This document shows positions 25,274-37,125 of a stretch of DNA of 64,000 nt, in pieces (positions within the stretch are counted from its first letter, which is position 1; the number at the start of each line of letters is the position of its first letter). The stretch is from Blasia pusilla. Lineage: Eukaryota > Marchantiophyta > Marchantiopsida > Blasiales. The stretch spans positions 28,148,001 to 28,212,000 of the forward strand of contig CM114274.1 of the NCBI GenBank assembly GCA_050084515.1, given 5' to 3'. Position numbers and translations under genes: made by a program. The notes under the pieces were generated by a model that was not told where the DNA came from, ran no database searches, and saw nothing but the letters and a program-made list of their open reading frames with translations.

Positions 25274-25912
25274 TGTCGTATACATACACATCGCTGTACA
25301 ACATACATCGTTGTCATCGAACATACACACAAGCTTACACGATCTCATGCTAACTCATAAAATACACACAATGAGACGAGAAGTACCAAAATATCTCCAA
25401 TTAAATCAACAAAATCTCACATCAACACCTCACACCAAGCTCTCCATGGTGCGCACTCTCTCTCATATCAAACCAAACCCACTCTCCTAATGAGAGGTTT
25501 GGATAACACACACAAGGCAAGGAAGACCATAACTCCGCCGCCTCATGTCAAGAGCTTCAACAAAGAGAGAATGAGCTCTCAAGCTCTCTCTCTTGGAGGT
25601 ATACCCCCTTCCCTCTCCCAAACTCTTTCCTTGGTAACCTATACTGGCACGTCACCCCCTTGGCTCTTGACCTATTGTAGCCGGTTAAGGGCCACTTTGT
25701 AAAAGGGAAAGTAAACTATACTTCAAATGGTAACTTACTCAAAATAGTAAGTTCCTCAATATGGCTCCAAATCAGCCGAAACAAAGGGAAAACTTGCTCT
25801 TCACAGGTTACCCATGGCCTCAGTCAATCATCTTGGACCTCTTGAGGTTGTCCTCCAGTATCTCTGAAAGCGCTCTACTAGATCTCGCCCATCTATCCTA
25901 AAAGACGCGACA
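25274..25912 (-). repeat. Solo terminal unit (L followed by P), A-like family
   Basis: Read on the minus strand it begins TGTCGCGTC, runs through an L repeat homologous to A3 and continues at about 25,404 into a P repeat ending ATACGACA. It is the same L-P order as the last two parts of the A3 3' end. No internal region is attached, and no matching target duplication is visible at its ends. It may be a solo unit left by recombination, or it may belong to the neighbouring C fragment. Confidence 0.65.
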
Positions 25913-25957
25913 CTTCACTTCATTCAATTTTTGTTTCAATTGAAGCTTTCTAGCCTT

Positions 25958-26732
25958 TGTCGTGCGCATACACATATCTACACAACATGCATCGTTATCA
26001 TCAAACACACACACAAACACACACGATCCCATGCTAACTCATGGCATCCATACACAGAGGCGAGAAGTACCAAAATATCTCCAATTAAAGTAAGATCCAA
26101 TCTCTCTCTACACCATCTGACACTATAGCTCTCAAAGGTGTGCACTCTCTCTCTCTCATGTCAAACCAAATCCACTCTCCTAATGAGAGGCTTGGGTTAC
26201 ACTCACAAGGCAAGAGATCATAGCACCGCCGCCTTATGCCAAGAGGTTCAACAAAGAGAGAATGAGCTCTCAACATCTCTCTCCTTGAGGTATACCCCTC
26301 CCCTCTCCCAAGCTCTCTCCAGGGTAACCTATTCTCCCAAGTCACCTCCTTGGCTCTTGACTTGACGTAGTTGGTCAAAGGCCACTTACCAAAAATATAA
26401 ATTTGATCATATACTCAAAATGATACTTACCTAAAATAGTAAGTTTCTCAATATGGCTCCAAATGAGCCGAAACGAAAGGGAAACCTGCTCTCTCAGGTT
26501 TCCCTAGGCCTCAACAGGTCATCCTCGAACTCCTGGGTCTGTCCTCCATTACTCGTGCATACGCTCTGAAAGATCCCACCGATCTATCCTAATAGTTGTG
26601 GCAACTGTCGTGTGCATACACATCGCTACACAACATACATCGTTGTCATCGAACACTCACACAAACACACACGATCCCATGCTAACTCATGGCATCCATA
26701 CATAGAGGCGAGAAGTACAAAAATATCTCCAA
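25958..26732 (-). repeat. 3' end of A3: P-L-P composite repeat
   Basis: In element direction: P1 26,732-26,606 (ends CACACGACA), two extra bases (gt), L2 26,603-26,087 (starts TGCCACAAC), P2 26,086-25,958 (ends CGCACGACA). P1 and P2 are each about 128 bp and share 'ggagatattt', 'gtacttctcgcc' and 'catgggatcgtgtgtgtttg'. The 5' end has only L. The layout is L ... P-L-P and not two identical long terminal repeats. Confidence 0.85.
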
Positions 26733-26746
26733 TCGTCCCCCTAGTT
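26733..26746 (-). promoter_or_regulatory. Polypurine tract of A3
   Basis: On the minus strand 'aactagggggacga' lies directly before P1, the place of the plus-strand primer in LTR retrotransposons. The same position in B has aattaggggggcgaa. Confidence 0.6.
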
Positions 26747-26919
26747 GGTGGTTAGGTCCCTCTAATTCCAGATAGCCATCTATCCCTACCTACGATGACA
26801 TACGTCTCTAGGACGCTTAGAGCAGAAAGGTCGGGTGCTCATGTGGCCCCATCGTTAGTCGCCTTCCTGTCATCCATGTCACAGAAAAAGTTGGAATCAA
26901 AACCTACCTAGTATCTCCT

Positions 26920-27443
26920 CTATGTACATCTAGGACACATCCATCGCCCCGAGGAACCTTAGTGAGAGATGGCGTCAGACATGCCATATGCCAATCTCTC
27001 GAACATCCATCACAGACTAGCATCGTGGCCGCACCACGAGCAGAACCACACAACATACAACGTAAGCCTGCAAGAACTACTGCTGAGCTTGGATCTACTG
27101 TACCATCAATCTTAGGAAGGTGGCAGGGTGCCCAATTACGCACATGGTCCTTCCATACCATACCATCGGTTCCCTCCAGCAAGAGAACACCGGATGGCAA
27201 AACGTCACGCACTCTTAGGATAGTGAGGATAGTGCGCCCTGCAATCACATCCAACGTTGTCGATCCCGTCTGCTGCAAGTAGACATAATCTCCTTGATGA
27301 AACCTCCTGATAGTTGGTCGATAACCACCACCCCGAATAGTTGCATACCTCAACGTATCCCGATGCTGCGCAATCGTCAAGTTCTCGAACGCCATGGGCA
27401 TCACTCTCCAAAACAACTCAACCCTATAAGAACATGCTCGCAT
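26920..27443 (-). pseudogene. A3 integrase C-terminal region with PHD finger
   Basis: Continues the integrase after a frameshift (RVMPMAFENLTIAQHRDT). It passes through a Gly/Tyr/Arg-rich basic segment (GGGYRPTIRR) and an SH3-like tail (DYVYLQQ, VWKDHVRNWAPCHLP) into a PHD zinc finger: CMLCG, then VCDGCSRDWHMAC. The last zinc pair is a one-base shift away (frame reading WMCPRCT and a tag stop at 26,920). The C4HC3 spacing is otherwise complete and the finger is the very C-terminus of the polyprotein. PHD fingers commonly bind histone H3 tails. Here it could steer integration, by analogy with chromodomain integrases. Confidence 0.85.
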
Positions 27444-28156
27444 CCATATATCTGATCATCAAGGTCCAGCACCTCACCAACATCTCGAAAAATGGCCGAA
27501 GGTAAATCTCGCTCTCGGCCATCAAGTAGCAAGTACGGAGAAAAAGACGCTAAGGATGCGTGCCTGCTAAATCTGTATCCCATCGCCAACCATGGCAACT
27601 GGAGGTCCCAATCTCCTAGGTGACCTCTCTGCAAGCCATACTTGCATAAACCCCTCTTCATCTTCTGCACAACTCTCTCCGCTAATCCATCCGCCTCGGG
27701 ATGATCTCGCGAAGTCGTGCGGTGGTCGATGAGGGCCTGATCACACAAGGCCTGGAACTCACCGCGAAACTCGGTATCCTGGTCTGTCAACACCTCAGCC
27801 GGTGCGCCATAATGTCTGAGCACTCTGTCAAGGAAGGCATAAGCTACTCCCTCAGTCGCTTTGTCAGGCAATCCAACCAACTCGATCCACTTTGAGAAGT
27901 GCTCGACCATCACCAACACATAACGACTATGACGCTCCGTCAAAGGCAAAGGTCCTGCAAAATCCAAACTCCATCTATACCCTAAGCCCATGATCTGTAA
28001 TGGATGCAACTGTGGAGTCGGAGCATTGAACGATGCTCGGACCCGATCACACACCATGCACCTGGCAACAAACTGTTGAACGTCAGTCTGCATGCCTCGC
28101 CACCAATACTGAATTTGGAGCAAGCTGTACGTCCGCTTCACCCCAAAGTGACCCAA
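27401..28156 (-). pseudogene. A3 integrase catalytic core
   Basis: Inserts the DNA copy into the genome. The N-terminal zinc-binding region has GHFGVKRTY followed by CMVCDRVR. The DDE triad is visible: Asp in SLDFAGPLP, Asp in EVLTDQDTEF and Glu in ADGLAERVVQ. The Ty3/gypsy-type WLAMGYRFS segment follows. This ORF of 251 codons is open but loses frame before the C-terminal region (27,401-27,443). There is no tyrosine-recombinase signature. Confidence 0.9.
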
Positions 28157-28794
28157 CTCCTCGCGGACATGCTGTACCAGTCATGCTCTCTGCAAAGGAT
28201 GCGGCACTACGCGTATTCTGCTATCCTCCCAAACCTTCAAAACATATGTCCCCTCCCAACGGAACCGTCTGGCCCGCTGTAGGATCCGATCCCACTCTCT
28301 AGCACCCACGGAGCTCGCAACGCTACCAGTACGAAGGTACTCCAAGAGTACTCCATCATCATGAATATCTCGGCCACTTGTTGTCTCCTCACTCGCCTCG
28401 GGATCCAAGGACTCTCCACTAGACCTCGCCATCAAAGTCTCCACACTCTGGCTCTCCATAGCCAACATGCCTAAATAGGCTGACGCGTGCCATCTTGGCA
28501 TTGACTCCTCATCACTCTCTCCATGCCATCGAGCTCCAATCGCATCTTGCTGACTCGGGCATGGGTTACGACTCAACCCATCTGCATCTTGGTTGAGCGT
28601 CTCAGATCTATGTACCACCTGAAAATCATACTCCTGCAACAACAGAGCCCATCTCGCAAGCTTGTCAGACTCCATCAACCACTTCAGTGGTTGATGATCA
28701 GTGATGATGGTAAAGGGGTTTCCGAATAAGTAACACCTGAAATGCGCTAGAGCCCACACCGCAGCCAAGCTCTCACCCTCATAAAAGTTGTATT
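28157..28794 (-). pseudogene. A3 RNase H, N-terminally deleted
   Basis: Degrades the RNA strand of the RNA-DNA hybrid. It keeps YEGESLAAVWALAHFRCYLF, the ITDHQPLKWLM box and the DADGLSRNP end block. The first catalytic Asp region and the whole RT are missing: sequence passes from the methyltransferase end (AMDLN) directly to the middle of RNase H near 28,795. Relative to B this removes about 1.5 kb. Confidence 0.85.
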
Positions 28795-29960
28795 GTCAAT
28801 CAGTTTAGGTCCATCGCTTCATCCAAGACATGGGGTCGTAATGCCTCTGATATTGACGGTACTGTCGTCACTCCTGTGGGAATTCTCATCGCTCGCTCTC
28901 TCTCGTCAGCGTTGGGCTCCACCAACCTTTGAACCTGGGCATCCCAAACCAAACAAAGACCGGCCTCCTTGTATGCATAGGAAGCGGGAAAACTCACAAA
29001 CGCGGGAAAGGCTGCCCGCGGCCTGCCTATCCTATTGACCACAGTCAACGGTGGTCGATCATTGTGCCTCAATGCCTGTGATCGACAACCTAGATCCAGA
29101 ATGGAATCCACTAACAAATGGGAGGGGCGCTCCACTCTTGTATACGCCCTCCGTAACACCGCATGGGGCACTAAGTTGGTCCACCATAGACGCGGGCAAT
29201 GGGCTCTAGAACCTACACTTGCCGCATCCAAGAACACTGCTAGGCTAATCCAGGCACGCCCCGTCACCACCCGTGACCTGGAGTCTCCTAAGATCGGCAC
29301 ATTCTCCAGAATATAGGCTAGAGAACGAGATTGGTGCTCTTGCAACTACCGTAAGACCCGCAACATCTCCCAAAATAACTTCGACCGAGTGTCAACCAAC
29401 CCGTTGCCTCGTCCAGCACTCAATTGGCCCTGATATGGCCAATAAAAAATGACCAAATCAATGGTCCCTACCCGCTCTAAGTCCTCCGCCCCCAACAACG
29501 AAATATCCCTCGGTAGGGAACTCTTGTACCCTTATACCGCGGACGTAGACAATAAGTCAGGAAAACGTAGGCGTAACTGTGCCACATGTCAGAGTGAGAC
29601 GTGCCTTGCAACATCATCACTCTCCACATACACGTACAGCTATACTCGCACTCCTACCTGCAAAACAGTAGCTAACTCCATGCTAATCTCTCCAAAGAGA
29701 TCTAACACTCGAATACCCTCCTCCCGGGTACACCACACAATGGGTGTGTTATCCAAGGGTGTCATCGTAGCACTCCCTGCTACCTTGGGTTCCTCCGACC
29801 CGTCATGCTCCGGTGCAAACGCCTCGCTCCATGCGGTCTGCACGTGCTCATTTGCCAATCGTCGAAGCTCCTCAATCGAGCCCCATAGAGGCACCTCTCC
29901 TCCACGGAATGATGCGGCTACCATAACACTCTTCTCCATAGAAATGTTAGGAACCAGAGT
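28795..29960 (-). pseudogene. A3 C5 cytosine DNA methyltransferase domain
   Basis: Homologous to the B and A2 domains. Motif I reads RVLDLFGEIS (GG lost), then VYVES for the motif II acidic position. Motif IV reads DLVIFYWPYQG, where the catalytic Cys codon is now Tyr (29,433-29,435). Motif VI is ENVPILGDSRS, and the motif VIII equivalent is AVFLDAASVGSRAH with RLWWTNL. The C-terminal block AFPAFVSFP ... LVWD ... LVEPNADERERAM resembles the target-recognition and motif IX-X segments of DNMT3-type enzymes. A few stops. Catalytically dead because of the lost Cys. Confidence 0.88.
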
Positions 29961-30566
29961 ATCCTCTACCTAGACACGTCCCTCAATCAAATCACTAGGC
30001 CAAGTGATGGCACTAATAAATGCTGCTAAGGTCGCCATCTCTCTTGGTCCTTGCTCGATCACTGCACTTGTGAATCGAATGGGTAATGAGCTAAGGCGCC
30101 CATCACATGACTAGCGTCCTGGTCTGTAGGACGTTGACTCCTCCCAGTAAGCCAGGGAAAACCCCATCGGGTATAACACTGCTCCACCAGCCAAGACGTC
30201 ATAGGACTCTACATCAGTCACTATCGCCTTGGCTCACACCACGGACTCATCTGTAGGATGTCCCTGGCGAATCCTCACCACGATCTCCTATCGGGTGATA
30301 TACTGTGTGGTACTCACTCCATCCAAGGATTTCTGTATCCAGAATGGACAACGCTCCACATCGGCTCTCGTAGAGCCCAATCCTTTGAATGACGCTTTCC
30401 CCAACATCAGGGGTTGCGAACCTGAATCCAACAAGACGCGCTGCGGACTAAAAGCTCTACGTCCGAGACTCACCAACTGGAAGACCTCTCCTCGGTTATC
30501 CAACAACACAACACCAGGAGAAGCCATGGCACGTTCTATCGCGGGTCTAGTAGACATCTCCACCAT
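29961..30566 (-). pseudogene. A3 aspartic protease and linker
   Basis: Cleaves the gag-pol polyprotein. The catalytic RVLLDSGSQPLMLGKASF is intact here, the only copy in the window with DSGS. A stop follows YITR. The conserved YDVLAGGAVLYPMGF segment follows in another ORF. The linker to the methyltransferase has no known domain. Confidence 0.8.
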
Positions 30567-32577
30567 CCTAGCAGCCGCAGCCTACCATGAATCTGACGTG
30601 GATGGCCCAAGCATCCGCTCCAAGGGCAAGTCCATCACCTCCTCTGCAATCACCTCTGAACGTGATGCAAGAACTCCAACTCCACGCTTACATAGCAAAG
30701 TGGCCAGCCGAAAAGCCTCGGCGGGCGTACCCCCTAACGTCATAACATCCGAAGCAGAAAATAAAGGAGTGCGGTACACAACGATGGCCGCCCCCAACAA
30801 CGTGCTCGACACATGCCCCTCTTGAGCATCAACAATAGGAGTCGTACTCGCTTCTCCCATTGCCAACAACATCACCAACTCTCCAGGAACTCTGAGATGA
30901 GGTCCTCATCGCCTCGGACAGCGTGACAGACTGGGGAAGCCTAGTTTGTTTCCTGGCTTCCCCTCGCTGTGGATCCAACTCTGCGGCTGCCTCCATCTCG
31001 GCAACCCTGCACATCCAACCAAGATCCTCCATACCTCTGGCTGCTCCATATGATGTCGATGCCACGGATCCGACATCGGGTAACCTCAATGCCATAGCGG
31101 CCATCTGCTCCTGTAGTTGTTGTATCTGAGCAGCCATCCTAGCCGTCTGGCGTCTCCCTCGCCGCGTCTAGGTGGTGGTACTCTAACTCCTCCACGGGCA
31201 GCTCCACTACCTTGTCAGGCAACTCCAGCTCCTTGTCCCCCAACGGGACCACCTGTGCACGATCTCTAGCCCACCCAGACCGGCTACTCGCTCTAGTGCC
31301 CTCTCTGGACCTCGGTCCAGACGTAACTCAGGATGTAAAATGAAACACCTAACGCGTGTATGACCATACCTCTAACAATAGTCACATTGATAACCTCCTG
31401 GTGCAGCACCATCTCCTCCTCCATGCTGAGGCACACGTCCATGACCCTGACGAGTACAATCGCGCTGATGATGGGCTCCACCACACGACCAACAAGTAAT
31501 AGTAGGCGGCTACTTCTTAGCCGCATATGAAGGCGCAGGTCTCTGAGGCACAGCCTCCCGATTTCCTCCTTGAGCTCGTGGTGCCACAGTCGACCTATCT
31601 CGAGTCCACGTTGCTGCACAGGTGGTGCAGACAATCGCGACTGCTCTCGCCTAGAACCCATGGTGGCTATGCTCTCCGCCACCATGTTGCGCTCAATGTT
31701 CTTGGCAGTCCTAAAAACATCTCTCAACGTAGGGGAGGTGTTCATAAGAAGCACCCCCTCCCGCACCCGTGTCTGCAGGCTTCGGTCTAGCATTGCGTAC
31801 CATGACTGGATAGCCTGAGCCTCTATCACCCCCTAAGTGACGTTGATCAACCGGCGCAAGGGAGTGTAAGCCTCACGCAAACTCTCACTTGGGTGCCTCT
31901 GGAAGTCATGGATGCTCCGCAACTTCTCCGTCCCTACCCCCTGGTAGCTTGCCCTCAACTCAACAAAGAACTCAACTAGAGGGTTGAACTTGGGACGAAC
32001 CAGACTAGACGGTGCAACTGCTCCCGTGCAAGTGACTCCTCCTAAAACATCACGAGTGGAAGAGGAAGTATCCTCTTCTGAATCCTCCTCCTCATCTAGG
32101 AAGGGCTCCGTCCATGACACATAATGTGGGTCATAGTAGAGCCTCCACGCCTCGATCTCACGTGCATATCTCTTAGAGAACTCAAGGTAATCGTCCATGG
32201 GTGCCCCCTCTAGATGCTGGAACATACTGTTCCATGTTGTAAATAGGTTGAACTCTCTAGAGTTCTTGGCCCGTTGGGAGTCACACCAACTCCTAAACTC
32301 TGCTATGAAATCGTGCAACTCAATCGTACCTACTGCACCTGAAAACCTACGCGGTCCTCTACCCCGGTCATCCATCTCGTACACCCAACTGGTAGGACCA
32401 CTCACAATGTGTGGCAATGTGCTCACAAACTCCTCTACACCCTCCCCCTCGTCGGACAATGACATAGAAGGAGGTCGAGGTGGTCCCTCACGTGGAGACC
32501 CTCGGAACCTCGCGCCACTCCGCGTAAAACCTCTAGAGCTACTCTCGGGTTCACCACCTCGCCTCTCAAAGTCCTGA
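30567..32577 (-). pseudogene. gag: A3 gag
   Basis: Capsid block FNLFTTWNSMFQHLEGAPMD, second block FNPLVEFFVELRASYQGV and a third block SWYAMLDRSLQTRVREGV are readable. A stop (tag) after INVT near 31,832 replaces the CAG seen at the same codon in A1. Zinc-knuckle parts are shifted (GRVVEPIISAIV in the shown frame). The first codon is ACG, as in A1. The C-terminal linker has MAAQIQQLQEQMAAMALRLP, a short coiled-coil-like segment. Confidence 0.82.
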
Positions 32578-35458
32578 ATGGAAACCGTGATGACCCTCGT
32601 GCCCCTCTCACCCGATCACTCTTGCTTTGCAAATAATCCCTCAATCACTCATCCTAAACATATGGCACTCGATCTACATTCTCCCTCTCCGAGACGTGTA
32701 ACGTGCGGCAACAAGCGGCGTGGTTGGGCAAATCGACGACCTACCCTCAACTCCGGACATCCCACACACGTCTATGTCCCCTAAACCACAAACATAAATG
32801 ATGCTCTCAGCCTCCACACAACCCAATATCCCCAAATAAACTACCCAAATCCCATAATCCCTCACGCGTGTTGGGTAAAGGACCAGAATGGGTAACCTGA
32901 ACACATGTGGATGTCGCTCTCTAGCAACTCCAAATCTCGACCCCAACTCGGTCATGGAGACGACTCCTCCAATCAGCAAGTCATACTCCTCCCGTACTGA
33001 CGCTGCTCAAAACTCCTCGATAGATAGTGCGGTTCCAACGGAACGGTGCGGCGTTGCACGCGGTACGGAATGGCTACGAACGGCACGGACCTCGATGGTG
33101 GGATGCGACACTCAACGGCATACTGTCCTCAATCACTAATAAACCCACACTCTGCTCCACAATGACGGTACGGCTCCATGATCGAGACGGTGCGGTGCGA
33201 TGCGGCCACAAGCGGCACGGCAGCGGCAATCGGCGGCGCGTTGCGGCTACGGGCCTCACGGCACGGTACTCGATCGTCGTCGAGCGGCTACCAATCACAA
33301 CTTAGCAGCATGAAATCAAAACTCAAAACCATAAGCGAGGTCATCTACCATCACAGGTTGATGACAAAACTGCGATCACGGTGGCGACCAAACCAAAGTA
33401 CGTGGTGGCGGCACAAGTTAGAGAATCAACAATGGTCGAGGAAGACCCTCCACTTCCTAATGGCGGAAATTGAAACCAAAGGGTGGACAACGGCCGAATG
33501 CGGCTTTGAGCAGCGCTTGGCAATGGCAATGGCCGACAGTGGTCGGTGGACGATGTCGTGTCAAGAGCCTTTCTTCGAGTAAGGGTAGGCCTTCTAGCTA
33601 TAGTAGACGTGGTCGATGCAAGGTAAACTCTCTACGAAGTTCTCCTTTTTCAATACAAAATTATCATGTATACTCTCCATTCTCTCACGACAGGTATCAC
33701 AAATGGAAGTGCCGAGGCGATCACTTCTTTGTAACATCGGACCCCAAAATTCCTAACTATAAAATCCATATAAACTACTTTACTCTTGTACACGAGGAAG
33801 ATAGCACAACTAGTCTTAAACCCTACTTAAGCAGGCCTATTGACGTCCATGGATCGTTATATAAGGACATACAAAGTACAATCCCATGTCCTTCCATATG
33901 TGATGATAGGAAGGATCACCGAAGTTGGAGATTGAATGACCTAGTTCATGAACACCTTTCCAAAGTGATAAACTAAATAGCGAAGTGAACCAGTGCCTAT
34001 CTACAAAGAGTATCTTCACATGGTATGGATTGAGGAAAGGAAATTCAGGCACAACTCGTGTTCCATCCCTATCCATGCTTGACAGACATTCTCTACTCTC
34101 CTCAAGAATGGATTTTGGCAGAGTTTTTCTCCCAAGAGGGAAAATCCACTCTCATTGGGAAAGTAATAAGCCAAAACATTCACTATTTTAGTATGACTAA
34201 ACTCCTCTAAGATGACAACCCTCTCATCTCCACACACACACACCACAATCTAGAAACCTCTCAAAGAATAGACCATGGTCAAGTTACTGTCCCAAGAGGG
34301 GTGATCCACTCTCATTGGAAGAGCAATCAATCCCAAAGTCATACACTCAAGAGTGACACGAGAGACTCAAGATGTGGAATAGAAGGTGATGAATCCTTGA
34401 AGGTCCATCCTCTTTATATACTCACAAGTGATCCACAAGAGTACGAAATAGAACTAATCTTATATTTTGCCACACGGCTTCCTCTCAAAGCTTAGCCAAT
34501 CACATTTTGACACACATAAATTTCCTCTTATCTCTTCCAAAATATCCTCTTTTATCCACTTGATATTTTCCAAATTACCCCAACTAACCTAGCCACCAAC
34601 CAAGCCTACTTTTGTTTTTCATTAAAGCACCAACCTCACTACTTTACTTTTATAAAGTTATTTTTTATTTATTACCTCTTTTCCTAAAGTTGGCCCGCAT
34701 AAAAGAGGCATCATAAAGAGGTTTAAACATGGGAATTTCTTTTCCTAAGCTAATTTACTTAATATTGATAAAACTCTATCTAACACTTAACGAGGAAGGA
34801 GTTTACACACTGGCTGATTTTAGTATACGACAATGGTGGACCATTGATGGTGACGATTGACCGTTGACTAGTGACGACGACTATGACGGCCACGGCCACC
34901 GCCAGCGTGGTGGCTAGTTTAGGATTTGAACAATTTAACCCTAAAAATGGAAATTTTTCAAGATTGACCATAACTTTTTACTTGCAACTCCAAATTGTGC
35001 ATCATTTATTGCAAAACGTGCACAACTTCACGATCTACAACAGCATCAAAAAATATTTGGAATTGGATATTTGAGTAAAAATTGACGGGGACTGTCGTAA
35101 AGCCTAAGGTCTCTTTCTCCTACACAAAATTCGGCAGCGCTTCCGCGCTGCTTTCTCCCAACGAAAATGTAAAAACCTATAAAAATAAAAATTGACAAGC
35201 TACATGGTGCTCCCGAGAGCACTGGCATGGAGGAACCCGCCCCCATAATCAATCCCTATTAGAAATTGGGCAGCGCTTCCGCGCGCCATTCTTCCACACG
35301 AAAAATCAGCAAATGCAAAGAACAATCAAAGTAGCCCTTGCTTCGGTGAGCACTCCCATGAGCCGCTGAACGGAAAACACAGTCCCCAACCTTCAAAAAT
35401 AGCGAGTGATCAGTGAGCTCTCCCATGAAGTTCTCTCAATCTCTCATTCTCTCTTTGT
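32578..35458 (-). other. Leader of A3, interrupted by E1
   Basis: Collinear with the A1 leader except for the E1 insertion at 33,559-34,832. It carries the same ccgcacc-type motifs (about 33,000-33,270 on the opposite strand). No conserved ORF. Confidence 0.55.
33559..34832 (+). mobile_element. Element E1, 1.27-kb insertion (candidate solo LTR) in the A3 leader
   Basis: Near-identical over its length to E2 (42,450-43,731). It starts TGTCAAGAG (E2: TGTCGAGAA) and ends ATACGACA, so the termini are TGTC ... GACA. It contains two copies of a 'ccaagaggg ... ccactctcattgg' motif and a TATA-rich stretch near 34,415. Without enzyme genes it is non-autonomous. A target duplication is not clear for this copy. 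Confidence 0.75.
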
Positions 35459-35973
35459 AAAGTAAGATCCAATCTCTCTCTACACTATGTCACACCATTG
35501 CTCGCAAAAGTGTGCACTCTCTCTCTCATGTCAAACCAAACCCACTCTCCTAATAAGAGGCTTGGGTTACACTCACAAGGCAAGAGACCATAGCTCGGCC
35601 GCCTTATGCCAAGAGGTACAACAAAGAGAGAATAAGCTCTCAAACTCTCTCTCCTTGAGGTATACCCCTCTCCTCTCCCAAGATCTCTCCATGGTAACCT
35701 ATTCTCCCAAGTCACCTCCTTGGCTCTTGACCTGATGTAGGAGGTCAAAGGCCACTTACCAAAAATATAAATTTGATCATGTACTCAAAATGGTACTTAT
35801 CTAAAATAGTAAGTTTCTCAATATGGCTCCAAATGAGCCGAAACGAAGGGAAAACCTGCTCTCTCAGATTTCCCCAGGCCTCAACAGGTCATCTCCAACC
35901 TCTTGGGCATGTCCTCCACTACTCGTGCATACGCTCTATTAGATCCCACCGATCTATCCTAACAATCGTGACA
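35459..35973 (-). repeat. 5' terminal repeat L of A3
   Basis: In element direction it starts TGTCACGATTG at 35,973 and ends with 'ggatcttacttta', then continues straight into the leader ('caaagagagaatgag'). Host flank 'cttttattg' abuts it. There is no P repeat here, unlike at the 3' end. Confidence 0.85.
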
Positions 35974-37125
35974 CTTTTATTGATATCTAGAACAACTTCT
36001 CCAATGCATCCCAAGCCTCCTTCAAAGCATCAACATCTTGAATGTGACCAATCATTGGCAAACTGATCGTTATTGAAATATAGTGGATTAATTGTCTCGC
36101 GCGTTAAATTTTGTTCCAAGCATGAACATTCAAGTATGTTGAGTCACCTTCTAGTTTGGCCTCATCAACTGTAACAAGCTCCCATAGTTCTTAACCCTTG
36201 AGAAATAATTTCATGTGAAACTTCCTCACATTATAGTTTTGCTTATTTAGCTTGAAGTTTTTGCTTGTGATTGTTATTGAGGAATATTCTATGAAGAACA
36301 ATTTTACTCACAAAAATATAATTTCAAGCTCTCCACTTCTCCAATTGAACCATAGACCACTCCTACATAGAAATTGATCTAAAATTATCCAAAATTGATC
36401 CAATGGATGGAAGAACTAGTCAAAATTGGCGTGTAGAGAGCAAATTGCACAATTTTTCTTCACTAATTCCACTTTCTTCACTAAAATTGCTATTGCAGGA
36501 GCTCTAAATGTCAAAATATAATGATTTTTGATACATTGGAAAGCTCTCAACGAGATCTACAAGACAGTCAAAAAAATCCTCTATTGCAGATCTAGATTTG
36601 TGAATTGACTGGGAAAACCCTAGAAAATGCCTCTAAAGTGCTAATTTACTCACTATTACAACTCCGCTTGAAATCTTTTTTTCCACTAAGCTCTGATTGA
36701 AATTTCCTTCTCCCAAACTAGAATTTTGCCTTCTCTTGCATCTCTTCTCTCCTCAAACACCAAGAATTTCAATTGATGTTCTCTTATCCCCTTGATACCA
36801 TATAGAAAACTGCCAAAGAAATATTACTAATGGAATACGACTCTCACACTCACACACCACCATGGAGAACAAAAAATTTTAATGAGAAAATGAATGGAGG
36901 CTAGTCCCCTTCTTAATTAGCCTAAATGTGATTAACTAACCCTCGTTAAGATAATCGTGCTTAACTAACTAACCAAGATTAAGTTTTCCTATTTTGCATG
37001 AGTACCAAATGTAGCCGTTTGGGTGTGAAATAAACTTGTCTATAACCTAGATTTTACTTCAGTCGTCAATCGTAATTTTATTTCTCTTTATTTCTTAATA
37101 TATAATAAAGTGGTTGGTCATAGGA

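Larger units (their letters stand above)
25958..35973 (-). mobile_element. Retrotransposon A3 (Ty3/gypsy with methyltransferase and PHD finger), internally deleted
   Basis: About 10 kb including the 1.27-kb E1 insertion in its leader. Order on the minus strand: L, leader, gag, protease, C5 methyltransferase, [RT deleted], RNase H, integrase, PHD finger, polypurine tract, P, L, P. The outer ends are TGTCACG and GCACGACA. The flanks suggest a 3-4 bp target duplication (ctt/cttt), but this is ambiguous. The two L copies are about 90 percent identical by eye. All coding parts carry stops or shifts. Confidence 0.88.
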
